Source: Amycolatopsis jejuensis
GTDB lineage: Bacteria > Actinomycetota > Actinomycetes > Mycobacteriales > Pseudonocardiaceae
Reading direction: 5' to 3'
NCBI RefSeq assembly: GCF_000717335.1
Contig: NZ_JNYZ01000003.1
Span: 124,001 to 188,000 of the forward strand
DNA: 64,000 bases
A program made the position numbers and the translations under genes. The notes beneath the pieces are model-generated. The model was not told where the DNA came from. It searched no databases and saw only the letters and a program-made list of their open reading frames with translations. Numbering within the stretch: the first letter of the stretch is position 1; every line of letters begins with the position of its first letter. Positions 35,170 to 43,939 of this stretch are shown here, piece by piece.

Positions 35170-36405
35170 ATGCGTTTCCAGCGGCTTCGGACCGAGCTGT
35201 CGCCCGCCCGGGCGGTCGTGCTGCTGTCTGCGTATGCGCGGGTGCACGGGCTGCCCGAACCGGCTGCCGTGTGCGGGAACTGGTTCGGGTCGCGGGCCGT
35301 GGTGGCTCCGTTTCTGACGGTGACTCCGCGGCCGTTCCCCGAGCTTCCCGCTGGCTCGGGGCCTTCGGAGCAGGTCGGGGGTGGGTGGTTCGGGTTTCTG
35401 TCTTATGACCTGACTGATCCGTCCGGCCGTTCCGCCGGGGTGCCCACGTCGGCGTGGGGATGGGCGGATCACGTGTTGCGCTGGGATGCCGCGGGAGTGT
35501 GCTGGTTCGAGTCGATCGAGGGGGACGCGGACGCGCAACTGTCCACTGTGGAGCGTGCGCTGGCGGGGTCCGCGAGGTTGTCGTGGTCGGCGAGTGTGCT
35601 GGACCGGCCGTGCGGGCACGCGCTGGCGGTGAAGGCGTGCGTGCACGAGATCGAGGCGGGCGAGCTGTTCCAGGCGAACATCTGCTCGCGGTTCACCGGG
35701 CAGTTCGACGGTTCCCCGGCGGCGCTGTTCGCCGAGGGAGTGCATCGCCTGGCCCCGCAGCGAGCGGCGTACGTCGCGGGTGAGTGGGGCTCGGTGGTTT
35801 CGCTGTCGCCGGAACTGTTCCTCGAACGGCACGGCCGACGGGTCCGGTCGTCGCCGATCAAGGGCACACTGCCGCGGCGCGACCCGTCGCATGACGGGAA
35901 CGCCGTGCGGTTGCGGCAGTCGGTGAAGGACGTCGCGGAGAATGTGATGATCACCGACCTGGTGCGCAACGACCTTGGCCGCGTGTGCGAGGTGGGCAGC
36001 GTGGTGGTGCCGGACCTGCTCGCGGTGCATCCGGCCCCGGGGGTGTGGCATCTGGCGTCCACGGTGGAGGGGATGCTGGCGGCCGGTGTCGACGATGCCG
36101 CTCTGCTGGACGCGACGTTCCCCCCGGGCTCGGTGACGGGCGCCCCGAAGATCCGCGCGCTGGACCTGATCGCCGAACTGGAACCGGCGGCCCGCGGGGT
36201 GTACACGGGCGCGGTCGGGCTGGTGTCGCCGCTCGCGGGGCTGGAACTGAACGTGGCGATCCGGACGTTCGAGATCACCGGAAGCCACATCGCACTGGGC
36301 GTCGGCGGCGGAATCACGGCAGACTCGGACAGCGCCGCGGAATGGCAGGAGTGCCTCGACAAGGCGGCCCCGTTGGAAGAGCTGCTGTCCAGCCCGCCGG
36401 ATTGA
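35170..36405 (+). CDS. pabB: Aminodeoxychorismate synthase component I (chorismate-binding)
   Basis: A 411-residue chorismate-utilising enzyme. Conserved elements are SPIKGTLPRR, MITDLVRNDLGRVCEVG, FPPGSVTGAPKIRAL and GVYTGAVGLVSP. PIKGT and VTGAPK are the anthranilate/PabB signature. PabB makes 4-amino-4-deoxychorismate for folate with a glutaminase partner that is not adjacent. Placement near metG, rsmI and pmt matches Rv1005c, which supports PabB rather than TrpE. The N-terminal domain is shortened compared with TrpE. Confidence 0.88.
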   Translation: MRFQRLRTELSPARAVVLLSAYARVHGLPEPAAVCGNWFGSRAVVAPFLTVTPRPFPELPAGSGPSEQVGGGWFGFLSYDLTDPSGRSAGVPTSAWGWADHVLRWDAAGVCWFESIEGDADAQLSTVERALAGSARLSWSASVLDRPCGHALAVKACVHEIEAGELFQANICSRFTGQFDGSPAALFAEGVHRLAPQRAAYVAGEWGSVVSLSPELFLERHGRRVRSSPIKGTLPRRDPSHDGNAVRLRQSVKDVAENVMITDLVRNDLGRVCEVGSVVVPDLLAVHPAPGVWHLASTVEGMLAAGVDDAALLDATFPPGSVTGAPKIRALDLIAELEPAARGVYTGAVGLVSPLAGLELNVAIRTFEITGSHIALGVGGGITADSDSAAEWQECLDKAAPLEELLSSPPD

Positions 36406-36880
36406 CCTGGTGACGCAGCGGTTTGGGTGCAACGTCGCGGTAACAGCGGGCGCGGAGAACGTCGTCGACCTGCAGGCCAAGGTCCGCGAAGGTCGGTGCC
36501 GACGCGGGGCTGGCCTTCGACGGTGACGCTGACCGCTGCTCCGTGGTCAACGAGCAGGGCGAACCCGGCGTCGCTGAGCGGGGCGAACCGGTCTCGCTGA
36601 GCGGGGCGAACCGGTGTCACCGAGCGCGATCACCGCGCCGGTCGCCGAGCGCGAGCTGGCCAAGGAGCCGGGTGGGATCCGGCTCATCGGGCACTGCGAC
36701 CTGCCAGCCCGCTTCATGGGAGGACCTGCCGTCGCACACTGGAAGTCGCTCGGGGGTGGTTTCTCGGATTGACCGCCTTTCTGTTGTCACCTCGGGACGA
36801 GGGGGTCTGTTGTCACCTCGGGACGACGGGGTTGCCGCCGTGGGTGAGACCGCCGCCCGCGGGCCGCCGCGAAAGCTGGG
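36406..36880. other. Gene-poor region with decayed gene and short repeats
   Basis: These 475 bases after pabB carry the phosphomannomutase fragment listed separately. They also carry a triplicated GAGCGGGGCGAACCGGT-type motif near 36578-36618 and a twofold CTGTTGTCACCTCGGGACGA near 36781-36830. No intact gene is present. Confidence 0.5.
36451..36705 (+). pseudogene. Decayed phosphomannomutase/phosphoglucomutase fragment
   Basis: Reading across three frames gives AENVVDLQAKVREG, then GADAGLAFDGDADRCSVVNE with QGEP, then GEPVSPSAITAPVAERELAK. These are consecutive pieces of the alpha-D-phosphohexomutase domain, including the metal-binding DGDADR loop. Frameshifts near 36493 and within a triplicated GCGGGGCGAACCGGT-type segment, and the loss of both ends, show it is dead. 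It is a remnant of a gene such as manB. Confidence 0.75.
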
Positions 36881-37837
36881 CTACTGCCGTGGGTTCAGTA
36901 GTAGTTTCCCCGTCGTGCCGCGGGAGCGGAGGGCCTCGTGGGCGGCTCGGGCTTCTTCCAGTGCGTACTCGCCTCCTGCGACGGCTCGGAGGGTGCCTGC
37001 TTGCACCATCGCGAACAGGTCATTCAACGCAGCGCCGAAAACGTTGCCCGGCAAGGTGAACGCGTGTGGCAGCCACATTCCGGCCACCGTGGTGCTGTGG
37101 CCCAGCAGGTTGCCCAGCTCGATCGGTTTCGGTTTGCGGCGGCCTGCCATGCCGTAGAACACCAGGCGGCCGAACGGCGCCAGCGCGGCGATGCTCTGGT
37201 CGGTGGTTGGGCCGCCGACCATGTCCAGCACGATGTCGACTCGCCTGCCGTCGTTGGCTTCCCGGAGGACGTCGGTCATGTTGTCCGCGCGGGAGTCGAC
37301 TGCGACGTCTGCGCCCAGCTCCACGGCCAGCGCACGTTTTTCCTCACTGCTTGCCGTCGCGATGACCCGGCCGGCGCCCCACGCTTTGGCCAGCTGCACC
37401 GCAATCGACCCGACTCCGCCTGCCGCCGCGTGCACGACCACTGTCTCGCCGGATTCCAGGTGCGCGTTCTTGCGCAGCATGACCCACGCCGTCGCGCCCT
37501 GGACGAGCATGGACAGCGCGTTCAGGTCGTCGACGCCGTCGGGGACCGGGAAGGTCATTGCCTCCTCGGCCGCGACGCGTTCGGCGTAGCCGCCGTCCGT
37601 GACCAGCGCCACCACGCGCTTGCCTTCGGCCGTTCGGCCTACCACCTCGGCGCCCGGCACCAGCGGCAGCGCGCTCGGCGCGAGGTAGGAATTCTCTGCC
37701 TGATGAGTGTCGGCATAGTTCAGCCCGGCCCGGTCCACCTCGATCAGCACCTGACCCGGCCCGGCCACCGGATCCGGCAGCTCGACCACCTTGAGTACTT
37801 CCGGACCACCGAACTCGGTCACCTGTACAGCCCGCAT
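36881..37837 (-). CDS. Zinc-independent quinone oxidoreductase (MDR family)
   Basis: A 318-residue medium-chain reductase. GGPEVLKVVELPDPVAGPGQ opens the GroES-like domain, and VVVHAAAGGVGSIAVQLAKA is the NADPH-binding motif of quinone oxidoreductases. No zinc-binding cysteines are present. It likely reduces quinones or enones. It is divergent from a TetR-type regulator, with repeats of TGAGACAT between them, so it is a likely target of that regulator. Confidence 0.9.
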   Translation of the reverse strand: MRAVQVTEFGGPEVLKVVELPDPVAGPGQVLIEVDRAGLNYADTHQAENSYLAPSALPLVPGAEVVGRTAEGKRVVALVTDGGYAERVAAEEAMTFPVPDGVDDLNALSMLVQGATAWVMLRKNAHLESGETVVVHAAAGGVGSIAVQLAKAWGAGRVIATASSEEKRALAVELGADVAVDSRADNMTDVLREANDGRRVDIVLDMVGGPTTDQSIAALAPFGRLVFYGMAGRRKPKPIELGNLLGHSTTVAGMWLPHAFTLPGNVFGAALNDLFAMVQAGTLRAVAGGEYALEEARAAHEALRSRGTTGKLLLNPRQ

Positions 37838-37858
37838 CTCCGCGGCCCCCTCTCGTCA

Positions 37859-37910
37859 TGAGACATTCTGCCACATGTCTCACTCATGCGGCAAGTGTGG
37901 TAATGTCTCA
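37859..37910. promoter_or_regulatory. Three TGAGACAT operator half-sites
   Basis: TGAGACAT (37859-37866) and ATGTCTCA (37875-37882) form an inverted pair with eight bases between. A third ATGTCTCA is at 37903-37910. They lie between the divergent oxidoreductase and TetR genes. The second and third overlap the beginning of the TetR reading frame, so autorepression is likely. Confidence 0.6.
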
Positions 37911-38495
37911 GGCATCGAAACTCCATTCGCCGACCGCACCCCGCGACCCGATGCCGTCGCGGCCTTCCGGCTCGCCCGCGACTGGTTCCTGGCCGGGGAA
38001 CGAGTCGACATGGGAGAGCTGGCGGCCGAGCTCGGCGTCAGCCGAGCCACGCTGCACCGCTGGGTCGGCAGCCGCGACCACCTGCTCAGCGAGATCCTGT
38101 GGGCGGAAACGGCTGCCGTACTCGACAACGTCACGTACGCGGGCCGCGGCGGCGACGGTATCGCGGACGCGATCGGGGCGTTCGTGCGCACCGTCAACGA
38201 GTCCGCGCCGTTCCGGGCGTTCCTGCGCCGCGAACCCGAACGCGCGCTACGGCTGTTGACCACCAAGGCGAGCATCGTGCAGTCGCGCACCATCGAGAAG
38301 CTGTGCATTCTGCTTGCCGAGGAAGCCGAAGCCGGGCGGCTGCATTCGCCCCTGCCGGAGGTGGACCTGGCGTACCTGCTGGTGCGCGTCGGCGAATCGT
38401 TCATCTACACGGACGCGATCACCGGGGAAGAACCGGATGCCGAAAAGGCCCATGTGGCCGCGAAAATGCTGCTGCAGAGCGGAAGTGGCGGCTAA
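37875..38495 (+). CDS. TetR family regulator (QsdR-like)
   Basis: About 206 residues. The helix-turn-helix VDMGELAAELGVSRATLHRW followed by VGSRDHLLSEILW and the C-terminal VRVGESFIYTDAITGEEPD match the QsdR group. The start is uncertain. ATG 37875 gives MSHSCGKCGNVSGIETPFAD, which has no counterpart in family members, and lies in an operator half-site. No better ATG/GTG exists before the conserved TPRPDAVAAFRLAR. It precedes a beta-propeller gene by 9 bp and is divergent from the quinone oxidoreductase. Confidence 0.82.
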   Translation: MSHSCGKCGNVSGIETPFADRTPRPDAVAAFRLARDWFLAGERVDMGELAAELGVSRATLHRWVGSRDHLLSEILWAETAAVLDNVTYAGRGGDGIADAIGAFVRTVNESAPFRAFLRREPERALRLLTTKASIVQSRTIEKLCILLAEEAEAGRLHSPLPEVDLAYLLVRVGESFIYTDAITGEEPDAEKAHVAAKMLLQSGSGG

Positions 38496-38504
38496 GGTCC
38501 CCGC

Positions 38505-39638
38505 GTGACTATTGTCCAGACCACTTCCCGGATCCCCGCCGCACCGTTCGGACGGCTGGTGTGCCATCCGACCCTTCCGCTCGCGGCCGCCGTCGAGCGT
38601 GACCGGCCTGCGGTGCACCTTTACGACACTGCACAGAATCTGCGAAGAACCGCAGTGCTCGGTGCAGATTCCGCAGAATACGGCGACATCCACCACTGGG
38701 AGCGAAAGGAACCTGTCCTCGCCTGGCATCCGGAACGGCCGGAGCTCATCGCGGCCGTCGACGGCAAAACGGTCCGCTGGACCCCGGAAAACGCGGCCGA
38801 ACTGAACCTCCCCGCGTACCGCAACCTGGCCTTCAGCGCGGACGGCCGGTCCTTGCTGGCGTCGCCGTCGCCATCCTCGACCGAGGTCGACGTCGTCTCG
38901 GACGTCATCGACCTCGCCACCGCAACCGTCCAAACCGGACCGTACTGGGACACCGGCATCGTCACCCATCCGGCCGGTGGGCTGGTCGCCGCTCTGCGGA
39001 GCGAGCAGGGCGGGACCATGGTGCTCTTCTCCCGCAACGATTCCCCGCGCCGGTTCCTCAAGCACGCGCTGGTTCTGGACGCCGACGGCTACCGCCTGCC
39101 CGTTTTCCGCGGCGACGGGCGCTACCTCGCGGTTCGCGGCAACGCCTACGAGCACATGGTCGCGGTGTTCGAGTTCCCGTCGCTCCGCCGGGTCCTGAAT
39201 ACCTCGCTTGACCTTCCTGGCAAAGACGAGGAACGCCGCGCCTGGGCCAAGCACAACTTCGCGTTCGCCGGTGACCTGCTGTGGATCGGGACGCCGTCCG
39301 GGTCGCTGGTGGAACTCGACGTCGAGCGCGCGCAAGCCACCGAGCACGAGCTGTTCGGCTCGGCGATCACGGCGCTGGCCACCACCTCGGCCGGTGCCCT
39401 CATCGTGGCCTCCGGCAGCGAACTCGCCCTGATCCCGATGGCCGCAACCGCTCCCGATCCGGCCACCGTCGCCGATTTCCTTGCCAGGACAACAGAAGTC
39501 CCCGACGAGACCCACCTCGTGCTGACCGACGGCGTCCGCACCTGGGACCCGGACGATCTGGCCGCAACCACCGAAGCAAGCCCGCACGACCCGACCTGGC
39601 TGCAGCTACAGGCCGCGATCAACGCCCGGCAAGGCTGA
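38505..39638 (+). CDS. Beta-propeller (WD40-like) protein of unknown function
   Basis: A 377-residue protein built of repeated four-stranded units such as YRNLAFSADGRSLLA, GIVTHPAGGLVAALR, LPVFRGDGRYLAVRG and ITALATTSAGALIVA, giving perhaps a six- or seven-bladed propeller. There is no signal peptide, so it is cytosolic. No catalytic motif is visible. GTG 38505 follows the TetR gene by 9 bp, so the two are probably co-transcribed. A role in protein interaction is the general expectation for such folds. Confidence 0.78.
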   Translation: MTIVQTTSRIPAAPFGRLVCHPTLPLAAAVERDRPAVHLYDTAQNLRRTAVLGADSAEYGDIHHWERKEPVLAWHPERPELIAAVDGKTVRWTPENAAELNLPAYRNLAFSADGRSLLASPSPSSTEVDVVSDVIDLATATVQTGPYWDTGIVTHPAGGLVAALRSEQGGTMVLFSRNDSPRRFLKHALVLDADGYRLPVFRGDGRYLAVRGNAYEHMVAVFEFPSLRRVLNTSLDLPGKDEERRAWAKHNFAFAGDLLWIGTPSGSLVELDVERAQATEHELFGSAITALATTSAGALIVASGSELALIPMAATAPDPATVADFLARTTEVPDETHLVLTDGVRTWDPDDLAATTEASPHDPTWLQLQAAINARQG

Positions 39639-40003
39639 CGCAACCACCCGGCGGCGGCCACCAAACCGCCGCCGGGTCACTCCCGAGCTGCACGCACAGC
39701 CGCGAGCACAGCCGCATCACTTCCGAGCCGCCCGCACAACCGCGCCGCTTCCGGTCCGGAAGCCGCGGACGGTGCGCCCGCCACCGCGCCGATCGGCGCA
39801 GACAGGGGTTGGTCGGCTGCACAACCGCCGGGTCATTTCCAAGCCAAACCGCCAGAGCATTTCCGGTCCGGAAGCACAAACCGCGGGGCCACTCCCGAGC
39901 CGCACGCACAGCCGCCAGGTCACCTCTGAGCCGCGAGCACAGCCGCAGCACCTCCGAGGTGCGAGCACAGCCGCATCACTCCCGAGCCGCACGCACAACC
40001 TCA
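39639..40003. repeat. Degenerate ~30-bp repeat array
   Basis: These 365 bases between the convergent propeller and rsmI genes consist of about ten degenerate copies of a motif like CACTCCCGAGCCGCACGCAC followed by AGCCGC, spaced roughly 25-35 bp apart. An embedded TTCCGGTCCGGAA palindrome occurs twice (near 39745 and 39872). No gene is credible here; open frames arise from the repeat. Confidence 0.65.
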
Positions 40004-40843
40004 TCACTTCCGGGCCGCGAGTACCGCCGCATAAAGCTCCTTTGTAGACACTCCCGTCGCGCCCGCGACCTCGGCCGCTACCGTCTTCAGCCGTTCCCCC
40101 GAAGCGACTCGCTCGGCGACCTCCGGGACCAGATCCGCCACCGACGCCTGCCGTGCGGGAGCGCCTTCCAGCACCACCGTGATCTCCCCGCGCACACCGT
40201 CCGCAGCCCAAGAAGCCAGGTCCGCCAAGGTGCCCCGTTTGACCTCTTCGTACGTCTTGGTCAGCTCCCGGCACACCGCCGCCCGGCGAGTCGCGCCCAG
40301 TACCGACACCGCGTCCGACAGCAGCGATGCCACCCGATGCGGCGATTCGAAGAACACGACTGTCCGACGCTCGCCGACCAGTTCCCTCAGCCATTTCGCC
40401 CGTTCCCCCGGCTTGCGGGGCGCGAAACCCTCGAAGCAGAACCGGTCGCACGGCAAACCGGACAAGGCGAGCGCCGTCGTCACGGCCGATGGGCCTGGCA
40501 GGCAGGTGACCGGCAAATCCTCCGCAACGCATGCGGCAACCAGCCGGAAACCGGGGTCCGAGACGCTCGGCATCCCGGCGTCGGTGACCACCAGGACCGT
40601 CTCGCCGCCGCGCAGGGCTTCCAGCAGCTTCGGGAGCCGCGCGGTTTCGACGTCCTCGTAGAAGCTCACCACCCGTCCCGACGGCGACACGCCGAGCGCG
40701 GACGTCAAGGTGCGCAGGCGGCGGGTGTCCTCGGCGGCGATGACGTCCGCCGAGCCCAGCGCGTCGATCAGGCGGGCGGAGGCGTCGCCGGGATCGCCCA
40801 GCGGGGTGGCGGCGAGCACGAGCCGTCCGGGCGAAGCAGTCAT
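40004..40843 (-). CDS. rsmI: 16S rRNA (cytidine-1402-2'-O)-methyltransferase
   Basis: A 279-residue tetrapyrrole-methylase-fold enzyme. It opens with GRLVLAATPLGDPGDAS, the substrate loop IAAEDTRRLRTL, the SAM-binding VTDAGMPSVSDPG and LPGPSAVTTALALSG. It modifies C1402 in the ribosomal P-site. It is divergent from pmt with 65 bp between them, as in mycobacteria (Rv1003 next to Rv1002c). The start ATG is at 40843. Confidence 0.95.
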   Translation of the reverse strand: MTASPGRLVLAATPLGDPGDASARLIDALGSADVIAAEDTRRLRTLTSALGVSPSGRVVSFYEDVETARLPKLLEALRGGETVLVVTDAGMPSVSDPGFRLVAACVAEDLPVTCLPGPSAVTTALALSGLPCDRFCFEGFAPRKPGERAKWLRELVGERRTVVFFESPHRVASLLSDAVSVLGATRRAAVCRELTKTYEEVKRGTLADLASWAADGVRGEITVVLEGAPARQASVADLVPEVAERVASGERLKTVAAEVAGATGVSTKELYAAVLAARK

Positions 40844-40908
40844 GGCACCCAGCGTAACCAGGCCGCCTGTCCACGCCCGACCCGCTCAGGGTCGTAGTAT
40901 CGGGCCCC

Positions 40909-42477
40909 GTGACCGCGCTGCTGACCCGTGCCGACGACGAGAGCGTGCGGCCGGACCCGGTCGGCGCGCGCCGTCCCCCGACCGACCGCGAGGCGACCCT
41001 GCTCGGCCGCGGCATGCCCGCCGACCGGCTGCGCGGCTGGGTCGTGACGATCGTGCTGACCCTGATCGGCGCTGTCGTCCGCATCCAGAACCTCGGCCAT
41101 CCGACCGACCACGCCAGCCCCGTCTTCGACGAAAAGCACTACGTTCCGCAGGCCGCGCAGATGCTGCGCAACGGCGGGTACGAGGACAACGCCGGGTACG
41201 AGCTCGTCGTGCACCCGCCGCTGGCCAAGGACTTCATCGCGGTCGGCGAATGGCTGTTCGGCTACAACGGCTGGGGCTGGCGGATCATGCCGGCGCTGGC
41301 GGGCACGCTGCTGATCCTGCTCACCATCCGCATCGCGCGCCGGCTCACCCGTTCGACGCTGCTCGGCGGCATCGCGGGCGTGCTGGTGATCTGCGACGGC
41401 GTACTGCACCTGCAGTCGCGCATGGGGATGCTCGACATCTTCATCGCCACCTTCGTGCTCGCCGCGTTCGCGTGCGTGCTCTGCGACCGCGACCAGGTGC
41501 GGCAACGGCTGGCCGTGGCGGTCCGCGAGGGCTGGGTCAACGAATCGCCGTGGGGTCCGAAGCTCGGCTTCCGCTGGTGGCGGTTCGGGGCCGGGCTGAT
41601 GATCGGCCTGACCTTCGGCGTGAAGTGGTCGGCGCTCTACTACATCGCGGCATTCGGCCTGCTCACGGTGTTCTTCGACGTCGCAGCCCGGCGCGCGGCA
41701 GGCGTCCAGCGGCCCTGGGTCGGCACCATCCGGCGGGACGTCGCACCGGCGCTGTGGGCGATCGTGGCGGTGCCGGTGCTGATGTACTTCGCGTCGTACT
41801 GGGCGTGGTTCGCCAGCGAAACCGCCACCGACCGGCACTACACCGAGGCCAAGAACGTCGACCCCGGCCTGCTCGGCTGGATCCCGCCCGCGCTGCGCTC
41901 GCTCGGCAACTACACGGCGAACGTGCTGCATTTCCACGAAACCCTGCTGACGCCCAAGAACAATCCGCATCCGTGGGAGTCGAAGCCGTGGACGTGGCCG
42001 ATGGGCCTGCGGCCGATGCTCTACTACTACGACGGCGACGTCACCGGCTGCGGCGAATCGCGCTGCCTCGGCGCGACGATGCTGATCGGCACGCCCGCGA
42101 TGTGGTGGCTCGCCGCGCCGATGCTGGGCTGGGGCCTGTGGCGCTGGTTCTTCCGCGCGGACTGGCGCTACGCGGCCGTGCTCACCGGGTACTTCGCCGG
42201 TTACCTGCCCTGGTTCACCAACATCGACCGGCAGATGTACTTCTTCTACGCCACGCCGATGGCCCCGTTCCTGATCCTCGGGCTCGTGCTGGCGCTGGGT
42301 CAGATCCTCGGCAGCGCCAAACGCGGGTTCGAACGCCGGGGTACCGGTCTGCTCGTCGTGGCGTTGTACACCGGGCTCGTGGTCGCGAATTTCGCTTGGC
42401 TGTGGCCGATTCTCAACGGAATCCCGATCACGAACGGGCATTGGCAGGCCGAGATGTGGCTGCCGTCGTGGCGCTGA
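40909..42477 (+). CDS. pmt: Polyprenyl-phosphate-mannose protein O-mannosyltransferase
   Basis: A 522-residue GT39 membrane enzyme that O-mannosylates secreted proteins after Sec export. The acidic catalytic motif is in SPVFDEKHYVPQA, with a second loop motif in GYELVVHPPLAK. About ten to eleven hydrophobic helices follow, and LLTPKNNPHPWESKPWTWPM is a conserved external loop. Start GTG 40909. Its last 50 bp overlap the end of the convergent AraC-type gene. Confidence 0.93.
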   Translation: MTALLTRADDESVRPDPVGARRPPTDREATLLGRGMPADRLRGWVVTIVLTLIGAVVRIQNLGHPTDHASPVFDEKHYVPQAAQMLRNGGYEDNAGYELVVHPPLAKDFIAVGEWLFGYNGWGWRIMPALAGTLLILLTIRIARRLTRSTLLGGIAGVLVICDGVLHLQSRMGMLDIFIATFVLAAFACVLCDRDQVRQRLAVAVREGWVNESPWGPKLGFRWWRFGAGLMIGLTFGVKWSALYYIAAFGLLTVFFDVAARRAAGVQRPWVGTIRRDVAPALWAIVAVPVLMYFASYWAWFASETATDRHYTEAKNVDPGLLGWIPPALRSLGNYTANVLHFHETLLTPKNNPHPWESKPWTWPMGLRPMLYYYDGDVTGCGESRCLGATMLIGTPAMWWLAAPMLGWGLWRWFFRADWRYAAVLTGYFAGYLPWFTNIDRQMYFFYATPMAPFLILGLVLALGQILGSAKRGFERRGTGLLVVALYTGLVVANFAWLWPILNGIPITNGHWQAEMWLPSWR

Positions 42478-43222
42478 AGTTCGTGGCGCTGAAGTAGGCC
42501 CCCGGCGGCACCCCGACCGCGCGGCGGAAGGCGGCGACGAACGCGCTGGCCGTCGTGTACCCGACCCGGCGTGCCACGGTCGTCATCGGCAATCCTTGAG
42601 CGAGCAGGGGAAGTGCCGCGCGGAGGCGGACCTGGGTGCGCCAGGTACCGAACGTCATGCGGCAGTCACGGGTGAATGCGCGGGCCAGCGTCCGCTCGCT
42701 CGCGCCGACGACGCGGCCCAGTTCGGCGAGGCCGCGCGGATCGGCCGGGTCGGCGAGCACTGCGTCCGCGACGTCCTTCGCCCGCGGGTCGGCCGGAACG
42801 GGCACCACGATGGGTACGACGTCCAGCGGTTCGAGCAGGTCGAACGCGACGGCCTCGGCGCGGCGGCGGGCTTCGTGGCCGGGGCCATCTGCCGCCAGGT
42901 ACTCCAGCAATTCCCGCAGCAGCGGCCGGACCACCACGATCTGCGGCCGCGGCCAGTGCACCGGGCATTGGCCGGGGTCGGCGTAGATCCCGCGCAGCTC
43001 GACGTGGCCGACCGCGCCGGTGCGGTGCCGGATTCCGGCGGGAAGCCACAGCGCCCGTGTGGACGGGAGGACCCATTGCGCGTCGCCGACCATCACCGCG
43101 GCGACCCCGCGCGCGGCCCAGACGAGCTGGTGCGCGGGATGGTCGTGCCACGGGAACCAGGCCCCGGCGGGGAGCGGCAGGTCACCGAGAAACATCGCGC
43201 CGGATTGACCGTATTGCGACAT
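42428..43222 (-). CDS. AraC family transcriptional regulator with cupin sensor
   Basis: 264 residues from ATG 43222. The N-terminal cupin-like part (PAGAWFPWHDHPAHQLVWA, VLPSTRALWLPAGIRHR) binds an unknown ligand. The C-terminal double helix-turn-helix is LAELGRVVGASERTLARAFT and GLPMTTVARRVGYTTASAFV with AFRRAVGVPPGAY. The tail after Tyr contains FSATNFSAT and comes from a short duplication (TGGCGCTGAAGT) at the end of the overlapping pmt gene. It is divergent from a methyltransferase gene 55 bp away. Confidence 0.88.
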   Translation of the reverse strand: MSQYGQSGAMFLGDLPLPAGAWFPWHDHPAHQLVWAARGVAAVMVGDAQWVLPSTRALWLPAGIRHRTGAVGHVELRGIYADPGQCPVHWPRPQIVVVRPLLRELLEYLAADGPGHEARRRAEAVAFDLLEPLDVVPIVVPVPADPRAKDVADAVLADPADPRGLAELGRVVGASERTLARAFTRDCRMTFGTWRTQVRLRAALPLLAQGLPMTTVARRVGYTTASAFVAAFRRAVGVPPGAYFSATNFSATTAATSRPANARS

Positions 43223-43277
43223 GGGGTGACAGTCTATCGTCTTTCGGTCAGTGCGCCGCGGCCTTAGCGTCGAAGGC

Positions 43278-43865
43278 ATGCCGATGAACCTGATGCACCG
43301 CAAGCTCTGCAGCTCGGCGAAGTGGGCCGCGTCGGTGGCCGAGGTGCTGCCGGGGTGGCTCGCCCGGTTCGACCTCGGCGACGACGTCCTCGAGATCGGC
43401 CCCGGTTTCGGCGCCACGACGCGGGTGCTGCTGGACGTCGTCCCGCGGCTGACCGCGCTCGAGATCGACCCGGCGTCGACGCGGCTGCTGCAGGAGAAGT
43501 ACGGCGACCGCGCGGACATCGTCGAGGGCAGCGGCGCGGACATGCCGTTCGATTCGGGGCGGTTTTCCGCGGTCGTGTGCTTCACGATGCTGCACCACGT
43601 GCCAACCGTCGCCCTGCAGGACCGGATCTTCGCGGAGGCAGCGCGGGTGCTGCGGCCGGGCGGGATTTACTGCGGGGTGGACAGCCAGCTCAGCTTCCGG
43701 TTCCGGCTGCTGCATCTGGGCGACACGATGAACGTCCTGGACGCGGTGACGCTGCCGGGGAGGCTGAGCGCCGCCGGGTTCGAGAAGGTGCAGGTGCAGC
43801 ATCAGCCCAAGGAGCGGGTGGAGTTCTCCGGCGTGAAAGCGGTCAGCGAGGCTGCCGACTTCTGA
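43278..43865 (+). CDS. Class I SAM-dependent methyltransferase
   Basis: A 195-residue methyltransferase of the Methyltransf_11 type. Motif I is VLEIGPGFGATTRVLL, motif II is ALEIDPAST, and the post-motif segment VVCFTMLHHVP and LRPGGIYCGVD are typical. The small-molecule substrate is unknown. Start ATG 43278 was chosen because homologues begin MNLMHRKLCSS. It is divergent from the AraC-type regulator, which probably controls it. A 61-bp palindrome follows. Confidence 0.87.
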   Translation: MPMNLMHRKLCSSAKWAASVAEVLPGWLARFDLGDDVLEIGPGFGATTRVLLDVVPRLTALEIDPASTRLLQEKYGDRADIVEGSGADMPFDSGRFSAVVCFTMLHHVPTVALQDRIFAEAARVLRPGGIYCGVDSQLSFRFRLLHLGDTMNVLDAVTLPGRLSAAGFEKVQVQHQPKERVEFSGVKAVSEAADF

Positions 43866-43870
43866 AGCGA

Positions 43871-43931
43871 GAAGTCCGTGAAGGGAACCTTCAGGCCAGC
43901 AGATTCCCTGATGGTTCCCTTCACGGACTTC
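43871..43931. terminator. 61-bp palindrome between convergent genes
   Basis: GAAGTCCGTGAAGGGAACC (43871-43889) plus TCAGG pair perfectly with CCTGA and GGTTCCCTTCACGGACTTC (43907-43931), interrupted by a single T-T mismatch. It lies between the ends of the methyltransferase and kinase genes and should terminate both. It shares its core with the elements at 29517 and 58059. Confidence 0.8.
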
Positions 43932-43939
43932 CCGACCGG

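Noticed and set aside
42478..42500. Short duplication TGGCGCTGAAGT at the end of pmt as a possible attachment site
   Set aside because: Only 12 bp, no tRNA, integrase or second distant copy seen.
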